Positions 8,321 through 17,187 of a stretch of 64,000 nucleotides of DNA are shown in pieces; the stretch's first letter is position 1; the number at the start of each line of letters is the position of its first letter. A program made the position numbers and the translations under genes. A model generated the notes under the pieces. The model was not told the DNA's origin. It saw only the letters and a list, made by a program, of their open reading frames with translations, and did no database searches. The stretch comes from Salipaludibacillus aurantiacus (lineage in GTDB: Bacteria; Bacillota; Bacilli; Bacillales; Salisediminibacteriaceae), in NCBI RefSeq assembly GCF_900111295.1, contig NZ_FOGT01000006.1, forward strand, positions 1 through 64,000, written 5' to 3'.

Positions 8321-9475
8321 CTACTCCGTGATTAATGAATTTCCGGCAACCTCACGCCAGGCTTTTAAGGCCAATGACTCCGGCAGCTCTGCATCTGAAA
8401 AAGTCAACGTTTGGCCTTCTTCAACCACCCTTGTCACTGTCGCATCCGCAATTAAACCGATTGGAATATGTTCTGGTTCATCCTTCATTTTTACAGCTTC
8501 TCCTCTTACTTCAAAGCTGCCGATCCCTTTAATTATTTTATCGCCGGGAAAAAGCTTCCTTTTTGCGATAGCCGCTACGCTGATTGAAGGGGAAGCCGTA
8601 TTATTGAGGAGAACCCCTTTTCCGTTTAACACTCGCCGGATTGTTTTCATTATTTCCAAATGACAGAGATGAAAGGTTTGCACCAAAGTATAGTAGGGGC
8701 CTTCTCCCATTTTTAAATAACTGAGAGGCTGCTGCTGTACATCGTCATGCGTTGCGGTAATAAACACTCCTGCAGGACCTTTCGGGCAGAGAAGGTAATC
8801 ACTGATTGGACGATTCAACCTGGCAGCTTCATTGGCAAGCCTCGTTCCACCTTCATTGATATCAGCCGCTTTAAATCCAAGCAGTCCAGGAGCAGCAATA
8901 TCTGCCTGAAGGCCGTTAGCAGTTAGCGCCTGCTCGATTTGCACTTTCGTACCGTCAGTAAAAGAGGTGACCATTTGTAAACTGATACCGTTTCGTTCAG
9001 CCCAGTAAAGCATCTCTTCTCTGGACGGGTTCGTATTTAGAAATCCTTTTATATTGCCATACACTAAAGGTTTAAACCCCATTTGCTCCACATTTTCCTT
9101 AAAAGCTGCCAAAGAGCCGGGCTGGTCCCCTTCCGCTTCTGTAATAAAACCCCTGCGGGCAAAATATGATCCTGTAGTGACTTGTAACTCCGAATTCATT
9201 GTAATTACAGGAAGTGAAGCACTGATGGCTCTGTCAATGACTTCCGTCCCATGAAGGACATCGCCGCTGCATTCAACAATTAAATCGGAGCTTTCGATAA
9301 ACTGGTCTACATTGTTGGTCAGCACGCTCTTATCCGGAAAATTATTGATCTCCTCTATCTGCCGGCGGGTTAATACGCTGGCAACGGTTAAATCTTCCTG
9401 ACTTTCCAAGGCATACACTAATCCTCTTGCAATAAAGCCTGTGCCTGACACACCTATGTTTACGGTCCTTTCCAT
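8321..9475 (-). CDS. NAD(P)-dependent reductase with C-terminal SAF domain (DRL-like)
   Basis: The N-terminus (NIGVSGTGFIARGL) is a dinucleotide-binding fold like that of homoserine dehydrogenase. The C-terminus (about residues 280-370) is a SAF-type domain with IAKRKLFPGD and IPIGLIADATVT. The same architecture occurs in the DXR-like (DRL) enzymes that convert deoxyxylulose phosphate to methylerythritol phosphate in some bacteria, and in other uncharacterised oxidoreductases. Its place between a GT2 gene and the polymerase, with an AGAGGGGG site, suggests it makes a precursor of the polysaccharide, perhaps a branched or reduced sugar phosphate. B. subtilis eps has no counterpart that I know of. 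Function is inferred only. Confidence 0.75.
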   Translation of the reverse strand: MERTVNIGVSGTGFIARGLVYALESQEDLTVASVLTRRQIEEINNFPDKSVLTNNVDQFIESSDLIVECSGDVLHGTEVIDRAISASLPVITMNSELQVTTGSYFARRGFITEAEGDQPGSLAAFKENVEQMGFKPLVYGNIKGFLNTNPSREEMLYWAERNGISLQMVTSFTDGTKVQIEQALTANGLQADIAAPGLLGFKAADINEGGTRLANEAARLNRPISDYLLCPKGPAGVFITATHDDVQQQPLSYLKMGEGPYYTLVQTFHLCHLEIMKTIRRVLNGKGVLLNNTASPSISVAAIAKRKLFPGDKIIKGIGSFEVRGEAVKMKDEPEHIPIGLIADATVTRVVEEGQTLTFSDAELPESLALKAWREVAGNSLITE

Positions 9476-9494
9476 AACTGCCCCCTCTTGACTG

Positions 9495-10373
9495 TTAATT
9501 CTGTTTCGCTAACACATACACATACAAAACGACGCCTAATGGAATTGCGAATACAGTTAACAGTTTATTTGGCGTTTCTTCTATGAACTGTCTGTTTTTT
9601 ATCATTAAGCTGCTTGAGACATAATGAATGGCCTGGCGGAATTTAAATGTTTTTTTCGCAAACGGCAGTTTCATCAGCTCTTTCCTGTAGAAAGCAAAGC
9701 CTTTAGGATTTTTCCGATACTGTCGGAGCATGTTATTAGATGACCCGTCAGGCAAGTATTCAACGATACAAAGCGGTTTATTTAACAAAAGCATAGGATA
9801 GTCTTCATCTAACTTGTAGTACTTGTAGGCTAATCCCACGTATTTTTCACCTTTAAAAAGCGGATAAGGGTACATTTTTGTGAGTGCTGTCCGGTACACG
9901 AGCTTTTTATCCCCTGTCATCCCGTGTTTATAGTGAAGATCAAATAAGGTCGACTTCTCTAAGTGGTCCGGAAGTTTTGTGCCTATTATATTGCCGTCCG
10001 TGCGGACATCAAGGCCGATGATCCCGCTGACATCCTCACTCCTGTTAGCTTCCCAGAACGTGAGAATTTCTTCTACAGCATTAGGAGGCATGGAATCGTC
10101 AGAATCAATACAGACATTTAATTCTGTTTCTATCCTGTCATAAGCTGTGTTATGCGCCCCATGCATCCCCTGGTTTTCCTGCCGGACATACTGGATGTCC
10201 AGTTCGTTTTCTGCTATCCAGTCCATCACCAGTTCTTTTGTGCCATCAGTCGAACCATCGTCAATAATTAACCAGATGAAGTCTTTGCATGTTTGCTCTC
10301 TTAGGCTGTTATAACACTGGTGCAAACAATACGCTCTATTATACGAAGGAGTGAAAACAGTTAATTTTTTCAC
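9495..10373 (-). CDS. Glycosyltransferase family 2
   Basis: GT-A glycosyltransferase starting KKLTVFTPSYNRAYCL. LIIDDGSTDGT binds the nucleotide and NVCIDSDDSMP carries the DxD metal site. I use the GTG at 10373, which has GAGGTG directly after the stop of the preceding gene; the longer frame running back into that gene has no ribosome site. Hydrophobic C-terminus (LLTVFAIPLGVVLYVYVLA) may tether it to the membrane. Sugar specificity is unknown. Confidence 0.9.
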   Translation of the reverse strand: MKKLTVFTPSYNRAYCLHQCYNSLREQTCKDFIWLIIDDGSTDGTKELVMDWIAENELDIQYVRQENQGMHGAHNTAYDRIETELNVCIDSDDSMPPNAVEEILTFWEANRSEDVSGIIGLDVRTDGNIIGTKLPDHLEKSTLFDLHYKHGMTGDKKLVYRTALTKMYPYPLFKGEKYVGLAYKYYKLDEDYPMLLLNKPLCIVEYLPDGSSNNMLRQYRKNPKGFAFYRKELMKLPFAKKTFKFRQAIHYVSSSLMIKNRQFIEETPNKLLTVFAIPLGVVLYVYVLAKQN

Positions 10374-10383
10374 TTTAGTCACC

Positions 10384-11484
10384 TCAGATTGCTGTGTAAA
10401 AACCTTGTGTCCAGGCTGCACTCGTTTTGATATCATACCCTTTCTCAGTTAAAAACCGGTTAGCTCCCTCCCGCTCTTTCGGCAGGTTAACAGCTTTCTT
10501 AATTTCCTCTATCCACCTCTCTGTGCTGCCAAGGGGGACATAACTCATCAAACCCATTCCCATATCTGCTTCCTTAGTAATTTCATCGGAAATTACGCAA
10601 GGAAGCCCTGCACCTTGCGCTTCAATTAAAGTCACGGGCAACCCCTCATGCAGCGACGGAAATAAGAATAAATCAAAGGCTTGAAGCAGATGATGGATAT
10701 CGCTTCTTACACCGGTAAAGATGACTTTCTTCTCAAGATTTAAGTTTTTGACTTTCTGCTCAATCTTCGGTTTTAAGGGGCCATCCCCTGCCAGTACGAG
10801 CCTTGTCTCAGGCATGGATTGATGAAGTTTTGCAAAAATATCAATAAGAAAGGTATGGTTTTTTTGATGGTTGAACCTTCCTACATGACCTATAATCCTT
10901 TGGTCTGTGAGACCTAATTCTTTTCTGATGCGCTGTCTTGCCTTGGAACAGAACCGGTATTTATCTGCCTCAATCCCGTTCTTCAATATGACAGCCTGGT
11001 CCACCTTGCCTTTGAACAGCCAGTTCGCAGCTGCATGTGAGCAGGCCAGTAAATGAGTGGCGCTTGAGAGAACGGTTCTTCCGGCGTACCACTTATACAG
11101 CCTGGCCGCCGTTCCCCCCTCACTGCTCGTATTATGGCTGTGGGCAATTCTTATTGGAATGTTATTTTTTTGTGCCTCTCTCAGGACGATCCCGCTCATT
11201 TTATCCATATGGGAATGGACAATCACATACTCTTTATGCGTAGAAAAAAAGTGATTTAACGCCTTTACGTACCCGAAATGCCCTTTCTTTGTTACATAAG
11301 GGATTCGGTGAATGATGCCGCCCATCTCTGTAATTTCCCTGTCAAAATCGCCTTCTTTGCAGGTCAGAAAATCAAATTGGACCTTCTCGCGGTCGATATT
11401 TCTATATAAGTTCATGAGAAGAGTTTCAGCTCCGCCGCGGTTCATATTAACTACAGCATGCAGCACCCTTATTGGATCGCCCAC
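10384..11484 (-). CDS. epsF: Glycosyltransferase family 4, EpsF-like
   Basis: GT-B enzyme of 366 residues opening with RVLHAVVNMNRGGAETLL and carrying the donor motif EGLPVTLIE. The order (EpsD-like then EpsF-like) follows the B. subtilis operon, although the epsE clutch/glycosyltransferase gene is missing between them. Start is GTG with GGAGGG at good spacing, overlapping the upstream gene by 16 bases. It has a close paralogue at 1386-2501. Confidence 0.88.
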   Translation of the reverse strand: MGDPIRVLHAVVNMNRGGAETLLMNLYRNIDREKVQFDFLTCKEGDFDREITEMGGIIHRIPYVTKKGHFGYVKALNHFFSTHKEYVIVHSHMDKMSGIVLREAQKNNIPIRIAHSHNTSSEGGTAARLYKWYAGRTVLSSATHLLACSHAAANWLFKGKVDQAVILKNGIEADKYRFCSKARQRIRKELGLTDQRIIGHVGRFNHQKNHTFLIDIFAKLHQSMPETRLVLAGDGPLKPKIEQKVKNLNLEKKVIFTGVRSDIHHLLQAFDLFLFPSLHEGLPVTLIEAQGAGLPCVISDEITKEADMGMGLMSYVPLGSTERWIEEIKKAVNLPKEREGANRFLTEKGYDIKTSAAWTQGFYTAI

Positions 11485-12623
11485 TCATATCCCTCCACTT
11501 CGTTCATGTACCTGTTATAAATAATCTCCAGCTCGTTCGTGACTTTTGGAAGAGAGTAATTGGCAACGTGGGAGACAGTCTTTTCACTGAATTTGTCACG
11601 CAGTTCTTCCTGCTGATATAATTCCAGCATTTTTTCAGCGAAAGCGAGGGGATCATCTGTCTCTATGACATAGCCGTTCACGCCGTTGACTACTAATTCC
11701 GAATGACCTCTGTTCTTCAATACAATGGCCGGCAGTCCACAGGCCTGCGCTTCCATAATATTTACCGGCAGCCCTTCTCTGTAACTGGAGGACAAGGCCA
11801 GATCGCATATTGGCAAAAACTGATCGATGTCGTTTCTGAAACCGAGAAAGTCCACCTGATCACTAACTCCAGAGTGTGCGGCAATTTGCCGGCACTCTTC
11901 TAATAATTTGCCTTCACCGGCCAGCAGCAGCCGTGCATTCGCCATTTGATCTTTTACAGCAGCCAGTGCTTTTATGAGCAGCTTCTGATTTTTATTTTTG
12001 TTAAATTCAGCTGTATAACACATTAAAAAATCATTTGATTGATAACCAAATGATTTCTTCCTTTCTGCCTTTTCAGTTTTTCCAATAGGTTGAAAGCGTG
12101 TGGTATCCACCCCTACCCCGTGTACGTGTTCAATGCTGGTGCATTTAAATTTATGATTGACGGCGAGCCTGTGATCCTCATGATTAATCGTTATCAGACT
12201 GTCAGTTAAGGAAGCCAGGTATTTTTCAATCGGATAGTAAATAATCCAATTCACGTAAGGGGCTCCTTCACAGAAATGAAAACCATGAGCTGTATAAATG
12301 ACTTTTGTCCCTTTTATTTTCCTTGCTGTTCTAGCCGCCAGCCTTGCCAGTACACCGCCCAAAGGAGTGTGGCAATGAACCATGGCGTAATCGTTATTTT
12401 CTATAATTTTTCTAAGTGATTTATACCCGTGGAGATTTGTCAGACTGAATGGCGACCGCTGAATCGGTATAGTAAACTTCTTATCTGTATAAGGCAGCGC
12501 CATCCTGCCTGAAGCCGCGACATGAACCTCCCACCCTTGCTCTTTAAACCATTTCATTGTTGGGAGATGGAAGGCTTTAAAATGGTAATCCACGGTTGCA
12601 CACAGAAGTATTTTTTTTGGCAT
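11469..12623 (-). CDS. epsD: Glycosyltransferase family 4, EpsD-like
   Basis: GT-B enzyme of 384 residues. The N-terminus (ILLCATVDYHFKAFHLP) and the VIYTAHGFHFCEGAP segment are typical of EpsD/CapM-type enzymes; the donor motif is EGLPVNIME. It lies 18 bases downstream of the uridylyltransferase gene with CAGGTGA ahead of ATG. It probably adds an early sugar after the initiating bacillosamine-type residue (inference from position). Confidence 0.9.
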   Translation of the reverse strand: MPKKILLCATVDYHFKAFHLPTMKWFKEQGWEVHVAASGRMALPYTDKKFTIPIQRSPFSLTNLHGYKSLRKIIENNDYAMVHCHTPLGGVLARLAARTARKIKGTKVIYTAHGFHFCEGAPYVNWIIYYPIEKYLASLTDSLITINHEDHRLAVNHKFKCTSIEHVHGVGVDTTRFQPIGKTEKAERKKSFGYQSNDFLMCYTAEFNKNKNQKLLIKALAAVKDQMANARLLLAGEGKLLEECRQIAAHSGVSDQVDFLGFRNDIDQFLPICDLALSSSYREGLPVNIMEAQACGLPAIVLKNRGHSELVVNGVNGYVIETDDPLAFAEKMLELYQQEELRDKFSEKTVSHVANYSLPKVTNELEIIYNRYMNEVEGYEWAIQ

Positions 12624-12641
12624 ACGATCACCTGCTTATGA

Positions 12642-13517
12642 TTATTTGATCGTTTCTTTATCAAGTATGGAAGAAAGGTACGTTAAAAGCTGAAATTTTA
12701 AATCTTCTCTTTGAAGGGCAAATTCGATGGATGTCTGGATAAAACCGAATTTTTCACCGACATCATACCGCACACCCTCAAAATCATAAGCATACACGGC
12801 TTCTTTTTGGTTGAGCCTGGCAATGGCATCCGTTAACTGGATTTCGCCGCCTGATCCGGGCTCTTGATTCTCTAAAACAGCGAAGATTTGCGGACTCAAA
12901 ATATAGCGTCCTAAGATGGCGAGGTTAGAAGGGGCCGATTCGGCATCAGGCTTTTCAATCAATTCTCTGACCGTATAAATTCTTTCGCCTATTTCCTTTC
13001 CTCCCACTATGCCATAACGCGAGACTTCTTCATCCTTTACCGTCTGTACCCCCAGAATCGAAGCTTTATACCTGTCATAACACGCCATTAATTGCTTTAA
13101 GCACGGTTTATCGGAACGGACAATGTCATCACCTAATAGGACGGCGAAAGGTTCGTCGCCTATAAACTTCCTCGCACACCATACAGCATGGCCAAGCCCT
13201 TTCGGTTCCTTTTGGCGGATATAATGAATATCTACTTTTGACGATTTCTGAACCTCATCCAGTAAATTCATTTTCCCTTTATTTAATAAGTTCTGCTCCA
13301 GTTCAAACGAGTTATCGAAATGATCCTCTATTGCCCGTTTGCCTTTGCCGGTCACGATAATGATATCTTCAATTCCCGAAGCGACCGCTTCTTCTACAAT
13401 GTATTGAATTGTCGGTTTATCGACAATGGGAAGCATTTCTTTAGGCATGGCTTTCGTGGCTGGCAAAAAACGAGTCCCCAGTCCTGCTGCCGGAATAATA
13501 GCTTTTCTTACCTTCAT
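12642..13517 (-). CDS. gtaB: UTP-glucose-1-phosphate uridylyltransferase
   Basis: Makes UDP-glucose from UTP and glucose-1-phosphate, supplying donor for polysaccharide and glycolipids. The pyrophosphorylase motif [21 protein letters not shown] region ([13 protein letters not shown] then PKEM) and EKPDAESAP are clear; about 291 residues. I place the start at the ATG at 13517 with a GGGGGG site; an upstream in-frame start adds seven residues without one. B. subtilis keeps gtaB outside the eps operon, so a copy inside is a local feature; there may be another elsewhere in the genome. Confidence 0.93.
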   Translation of the reverse strand: MKVRKAIIPAAGLGTRFLPATKAMPKEMLPIVDKPTIQYIVEEAVASGIEDIIIVTGKGKRAIEDHFDNSFELEQNLLNKGKMNLLDEVQKSSKVDIHYIRQKEPKGLGHAVWCARKFIGDEPFAVLLGDDIVRSDKPCLKQLMACYDRYKASILGVQTVKDEEVSRYGIVGGKEIGERIYTVRELIEKPDAESAPSNLAILGRYILSPQIFAVLENQEPGSGGEIQLTDAIARLNQKEAVYAYDFEGVRYDVGEKFGFIQTSIEFALQREDLKFQLLTYLSSILDKETIK

Positions 13518-13538
13518 AAGTTTAATCCCCCCTGGCAC

Positions 13539-15368
13539 CTAATGAGCAGACAGAGCTTCTGCTTTCTCTTGTTCTTTCATTTGCTTATTCGCGAGATTGA
13601 TCAGCTTCTCTCTTAAAGCCTCCTTATTAAACAAGGCGTAAGAGACGATAATTTCCCTGATTTCCTCTATAAAAATATTGGAGCTTTTTCCTAAATAGAT
13701 TTTTGGATAGATTTGATGGTCATGGACCTCATTATCATTTAACAATTCTTCATACAGTTTCTCTCCGGAACGGATCCCGGTGAATTCAATCCCGATATCG
13801 TCTACTGAATGGCCTGACAGTTTAATCAGGTTTGTCGCTAAATCCATAATTTTAACCGGCTCTCCCATATCTAAGACGAATGTTTCGCCGCCCCGGGCTA
13901 AGCAGCCCGCCTGAATAACCAGCCGGGAAGCTTCAGGAATGGTCATGAAATATCTCACCATGTCAGGATGGGTGATGGTTACCGGCCCCCCTTTTTGAAT
14001 CTGCTTTGTAAATAGCGGGATGACGCTTCCGCGGCTCCCTAACACGTTTCCAAAACGGACGACGGTAAAATTGGTGGTGCTTTCTTTATTCATTGATTGA
14101 ACGACCATTTCTGCGAGTCTCTTTGTCGCTCCCATCACACTCGTCGGGTTAACTGCTTTGTCAGAGGATACCATGACGAACGTCCGCGCTCCGCTTTGAT
14201 CAGCAGCTTTTGCCACGTTCATCGTGCCAATGACATTATTTTTAAGTGCTTCTTCCGGATTGCGTTCCATGAGGGGAACGTGTTTATGAGCAGCAGCATG
14301 ATAGACCACATCAGGCTGGTAATGATTAAACACAGCCGTCATTTTTTTAGCGTCCTGTATATCTGCTATTTCTGTAACGAAGGTCATTGGAGAATTCTTA
14401 TGTGTTTCCAGAAGTTCCATTTCAATAGTGTAAATACTATTCTCGCCATGCCCGAGTAACACTAATGTTTCAGGCTGAAATTCCGAGATTTGTCTGCATA
14501 TTTCAGATCCGATGGATCCGCCTGCCCCTGTCACGATCACTGTTTTTCCTGTTATATTTTCCGAAATCGTATCAACTTCCAGTTCCACCGGCTCTCTGCC
14601 AAGTAAGTCTTCAACTTTTACATCCCTGAATTGATGAACTGAGACCTTTCCTGTCATCAAATCTTCTATCATTGGCATGATTTGCGTCTTCACCCGTGTT
14701 TTTGCACATTCGGTGTAAATCTTGTTCAGTTCTTTTTTGCTTAAGGAAGGAATGGCGATCACAATATGTTCAATATCATATTTCCTGACTGCCGATTCGA
14801 TTGCCTTAACCCCTCCGACGACAGGTATGTTATAAATATCGAGTTTCTGTTTAGTCACGTCGTCGTCAATAAAGGCTACAGGGTTCAATTCTGACTCCAC
14901 ATTATTTTGGAGCTGCCTGGCCGTCATCGTTCCTGCCGCCCCGGCCCCTACGATCAGGGTGTTCCTTTTCTCGTTTTGGTTATTGATGAGTTTGTCCCTC
15001 ATCATTCTCCAAGTCAGCCTGGCTCCTCCAATAAACAGCAGCTGAAAAGTTCCAGTCAGGAGCATTAGACGGGCCGGAGTGTATTGATAGATTAAAAGAT
15101 GCGCCAGCAGTGCGAAAGTAATCGAGAATGAGAGAGTTTTTAATATAATTTTCAACTCTCCGATACTCGCATATTCCCATGCTTTTTTATAAAATTTATA
15201 ATAAAAGGAAACAATATGATAACTGATTAGCAGCGACATTAAGGCTGCTATAAATTTAAATTCAGGAATGATGTGTAATTCAAGCAGAAAGTAGCTAAGT
15301 AAAAAAGCTAAAACGACTAAACCAGAGTCTATTAAAAACAGCAGTCGAACTCTTTTTTTATAAGACAC
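13539..15368 (-). CDS. epsC: Membrane-bound UDP-GlcNAc 4,6-dehydratase (EpsC/PglF type)
   Basis: About 609 residues: four N-terminal membrane helices, a CoA-binding-like Rossmann domain, then a C-terminal short-chain dehydrogenase/reductase dehydratase domain with VTGAGGSIGSEICRQ for NAD. The usual catalytic tyrosine is replaced by methionine in SVMGATKRLAE, as in PglF/FlaA1-type dehydratases. It makes the 4-keto-6-deoxy sugar used by EpsN. The start is a GTG with AAGGAAGGGGGG upstream; longer in-frame options run back into the structured leader and lack a ribosome site. Confidence 0.92.
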   Translation of the reverse strand: MSYKKRVRLLFLIDSGLVVLAFLLSYFLLELHIIPEFKFIAALMSLLISYHIVSFYYKFYKKAWEYASIGELKIILKTLSFSITFALLAHLLIYQYTPARLMLLTGTFQLLFIGGARLTWRMMRDKLINNQNEKRNTLIVGAGAAGTMTARQLQNNVESELNPVAFIDDDVTKQKLDIYNIPVVGGVKAIESAVRKYDIEHIVIAIPSLSKKELNKIYTECAKTRVKTQIMPMIEDLMTGKVSVHQFRDVKVEDLLGREPVELEVDTISENITGKTVIVTGAGGSIGSEICRQISEFQPETLVLLGHGENSIYTIEMELLETHKNSPMTFVTEIADIQDAKKMTAVFNHYQPDVVYHAAAHKHVPLMERNPEEALKNNVIGTMNVAKAADQSGARTFVMVSSDKAVNPTSVMGATKRLAEMVVQSMNKESTTNFTVVRFGNVLGSRGSVIPLFTKQIQKGGPVTITHPDMVRYFMTIPEASRLVIQAGCLARGGETFVLDMGEPVKIMDLATNLIKLSGHSVDDIGIEFTGIRSGEKLYEELLNDNEVHDHQIYPKIYLGKSSNIFIEEIREIIVSYALFNKEALREKLINLANKQMKEQEKAEALSAH

Positions 15369-15479
15369 TTTTTTGCCCCCCTTCCTTAAAAGTTTGTACC
15401 ATCCGAATTCGCTGGCTTTAACTTTTTTACCCATTTGAGCCTGTAACTCAAGTCGGTAAAAAATCAAAGAATAAGGGCA

Positions 15480-15595
15480 TTCAACCCCTCCTCACGCCAC
15501 ACCTTCGATGACTCGCATCTAAGGTTTCCACCCACAGTATGGCCGAGTGCCTCCATTGATAAAGGCTGGGAGACATAACCTGATAAACGTTCATA
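15480..15595 (-). ncRNA. EAR-like (epsC leader) antitermination RNA
   Basis: Structured element in the 280-base epsB-epsC gap, the exact place of the EAR RNA of B. subtilis eps, which lets polymerase pass downstream terminators (established for that species). On the minus strand GCCATAC (15537-15543) pairs with GTGTGGC (15496-15502), extended by CTC/GAG; inside, ACCTT/AAGGT and GATG/CATC close a CGAGT loop. A separate GCCT/AGGC hairpin (15549-15566) and a TCTCCC stretch that can pair with a later GGAGGGG suggest a pseudoknot. Identification rests on location and visible pairing, not on a covariance search. Confidence 0.65.
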
Positions 15596-15650
15596 TTCCT
15601 TATATAGAACTGATGACCTTCTTAATAACGAACAAAAACAGTAAAAAAAT

Positions 15651-16334
15651 TTAGGTGTTTTTAATCAGCTGGGAAAATGAGTTCGGTTTCGCATTCATAA
15701 TGACACCAATCACATTTCCTTTAGCGATTTCCAAAGCTTTTTTAGCATCCAATGCGGCGTGATCTTCTGTTTTATTACTTCGAACCACGAGAATGCTCCC
15801 GTCACATTTACCGGCAAGAATTTTTGTGAAGGTACCTTCGTGCACGCCTGGGGTATCCAGCAGCACATAGTCAAACTCATTGGCAGCTTCCGCCAGCAGC
15901 TTGTTCATCACTTTTGACTGGTAAAGCTTTTCGGCGTTATACGTGACTTCACCGCTCGTTACAATCTTCAGCCCGTCTACGGACGACTGATTAATGACTT
16001 CCCGCAATTTCACTTGTCCGGCTAATACATTTGTTAATCCTTTTCCGTTTTTCATCTTAAAAATATGGTGGATTACTGGCGCATTTACCGCGGAATCTAT
16101 TAAAAGCACTTTTTTTCCTTCTCTCGCAAATGACACAGCCAATTGGGAGACAACCATGGACTTACCTTCTCCTTTTCCGGGAGAAGTGACAGCCAGTGTT
16201 TTACAGTTATTCTCCTGAGAGGCAAATTCCACATTCAGTTTTATTCTTTTAAATTTACTGGACATCACCGAATCAGGGTTTTGGCAAAAGTAAGCGACTT
16301 TTTTTCTTAAAGCTCTATTCCCCAATGGTTTCAC
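15651..16334 (-). CDS. epsB: Tyrosine-kinase-like ATPase (EpsB/CapB family)
   Basis: Cytoplasmic BY-kinase homologue of 227 residues, the partner of EpsA in controlling chain length. Walker A is SPGKGEGKS and Walker B is YVLLDTPG. Two oddities: the Walker A' segment reads VLLIDSAVNAP instead of the usual D-A-D-L-R-x-P, and the C-terminus (NAKPNSFSQLIKNT) has no tyrosine cluster, the usual autophosphorylation site. It may regulate by ATP binding alone or phosphorylate something else (inference). Overlaps epsA by 20 bases. Confidence 0.88.
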   Translation of the reverse strand: MKPLGNRALRKKVAYFCQNPDSVMSSKFKRIKLNVEFASQENNCKTLAVTSPGKGEGKSMVVSQLAVSFAREGKKVLLIDSAVNAPVIHHIFKMKNGKGLTNVLAGQVKLREVINQSSVDGLKIVTSGEVTYNAEKLYQSKVMNKLLAEAANEFDYVLLDTPGVHEGTFTKILAGKCDGSILVVRSNKTEDHAALDAKKALEIAKGNVIGVIMNAKPNSFSQLIKNT

Positions 16335-17019
16335 CTCTTTTTAAATGGCTTGTCCTTTTTTCTTTCTTATGAGTAAGCAGTCTTGGGGCTGCTTTTGGCA
16401 CAGTGCCCAGCACCTGTATCTCCAGCAATGCTTCCACCTGACGTTCTGTTTTCAGCCTGTTATCCAGACTGTCCAGTAAAAACGCCATTCCTATTCCAGA
16501 TATCAGCCCGATGAGTATACTTCCGTGAAATAAGCGGTCTGAAGGCGTGTTGATGGGATGTTTGGCTTCACTGAGGTTTGCTTCTGAAAGAACTTCCACA
16601 TTCTCATACCCCAGCGTCTCATTAACAGCTTCCGGAAAGACGCTGGCAATAGTGTTAGCAAGAACGACGGCATTTTCAGGAGTAGTATCAGTTGCCGTAA
16701 ATCTTAAAACCTGTGAAGAGTTGACATCTTCAGCGGCAAAATGGTGAATTAACGATTGAGGTGTTTGTTCAAGTTTCAATTCAAAAATAACTTTATCGAG
16801 GACAACCGGTTCTGTCACGAGCACTTTCAGAGTATCCATGTTAAACCGTTCTTCCTGAATAATGACTGTGGAAGAAGCATCATAAATCGGGGCCGGTTTA
16901 GTATGTTCAGAATAAACATAGCCTGCGCTTCCTGCGACCGCAGTAATTAAAAGAATGATCCAGAAGCGCGTTTTCAGTGCTGCCACAATCTTTTTTATTT
17001 CGATATCTTTTTCACCCAC
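16315..17019 (-). CDS. epsA: Chain-length determinant / kinase activator (EpsA, Wzz family)
   Basis: Membrane protein of about 235 residues. A helix near residues 19-37 and another near 167-187 bracket an extracellular Wzz domain that begins YDASSTVIIQEE. The basic cytoplasmic tail (THKKEKRTSHLKR) should contact EpsB. First gene of the eps operon. I start at the second GTG (17019), with AAGGGG eight bases upstream; the first GTG is three codons earlier. Confidence 0.88.
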   Translation of the reverse strand: MGEKDIEIKKIVAALKTRFWIILLITAVAGSAGYVYSEHTKPAPIYDASSTVIIQEERFNMDTLKVLVTEPVVLDKVIFELKLEQTPQSLIHHFAAEDVNSSQVLRFTATDTTPENAVVLANTIASVFPEAVNETLGYENVEVLSEANLSEAKHPINTPSDRLFHGSILIGLISGIGMAFLLDSLDNRLKTERQVEALLEIQVLGTVPKAAPRLLTHKKEKRTSHLKRGETIGE

Positions 17020-17059
17020 TGTTCCCACCCCTTAGGTTAGTTAGTTTGCACTACCGTTT

Positions 17060-17075
17060 GTTCCCCATGGAGAAC
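17060..17075. promoter_or_regulatory. Candidate operator 2 in the eps leader (GTTC-N8-GAAC)
   Basis: Minus strand GTTCTCCATGGGGAAC, part of a 22-bp near-palindrome with TTTGTTC/GAACAAA arms. It has the same GTTC-N8-GAAC layout as the element in the promoter spacer, 73 bp away (about seven helical turns), so one dimeric repressor could hold both sites. It lies about 50 bp downstream of the predicted transcription start. Confidence 0.5.
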
Positions 17076-17113
17076 AAATATCTTATTTGTTTAATGAAAA
17101 TCCCGTTTTCAAT

Positions 17114-17125
17114 TTGTATATCACT
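17114..17125 (-). repeat. 12-bp direct repeat, copy 1
   Basis: AGTGATATACAA on the minus strand just downstream of the eps -10. An identical 12-mer lies at 17188-17199, upstream of the -35, 74 bp away. The two copies bracket the promoter and may bind a second regulator. Confidence 0.5.
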
Positions 17126-17126
17126 C

Positions 17127-17155
17127 ATTTTAGTTCGTAATAAAGAACATGTCAA
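17127..17155 (-). promoter_or_regulatory. Sigma-A promoter of the eps operon
   Basis: Minus strand TTGACA (17150-17155), 17-base spacer, TAAAAT (17127-17132). The start site should be near 17120, giving a leader of about 100 bases. Confidence 0.8.
17133..17148. promoter_or_regulatory. Candidate operator 1 in the eps promoter spacer
   Basis: Minus strand GTTCTTTATTACGAAC fills the -35/-10 spacer. GTTCTTT matches the SinR box GTTCTYT known from the B. subtilis eps promoter, and the site is also a GTTC-N8-GAAC inverted repeat. Binding here would block polymerase. Whether this organism has SinR cannot be seen in the window. Confidence 0.55.
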
Positions 17156-17187
17156 CGAGTTTTTAGAATTTTACATTCAATTTATGA

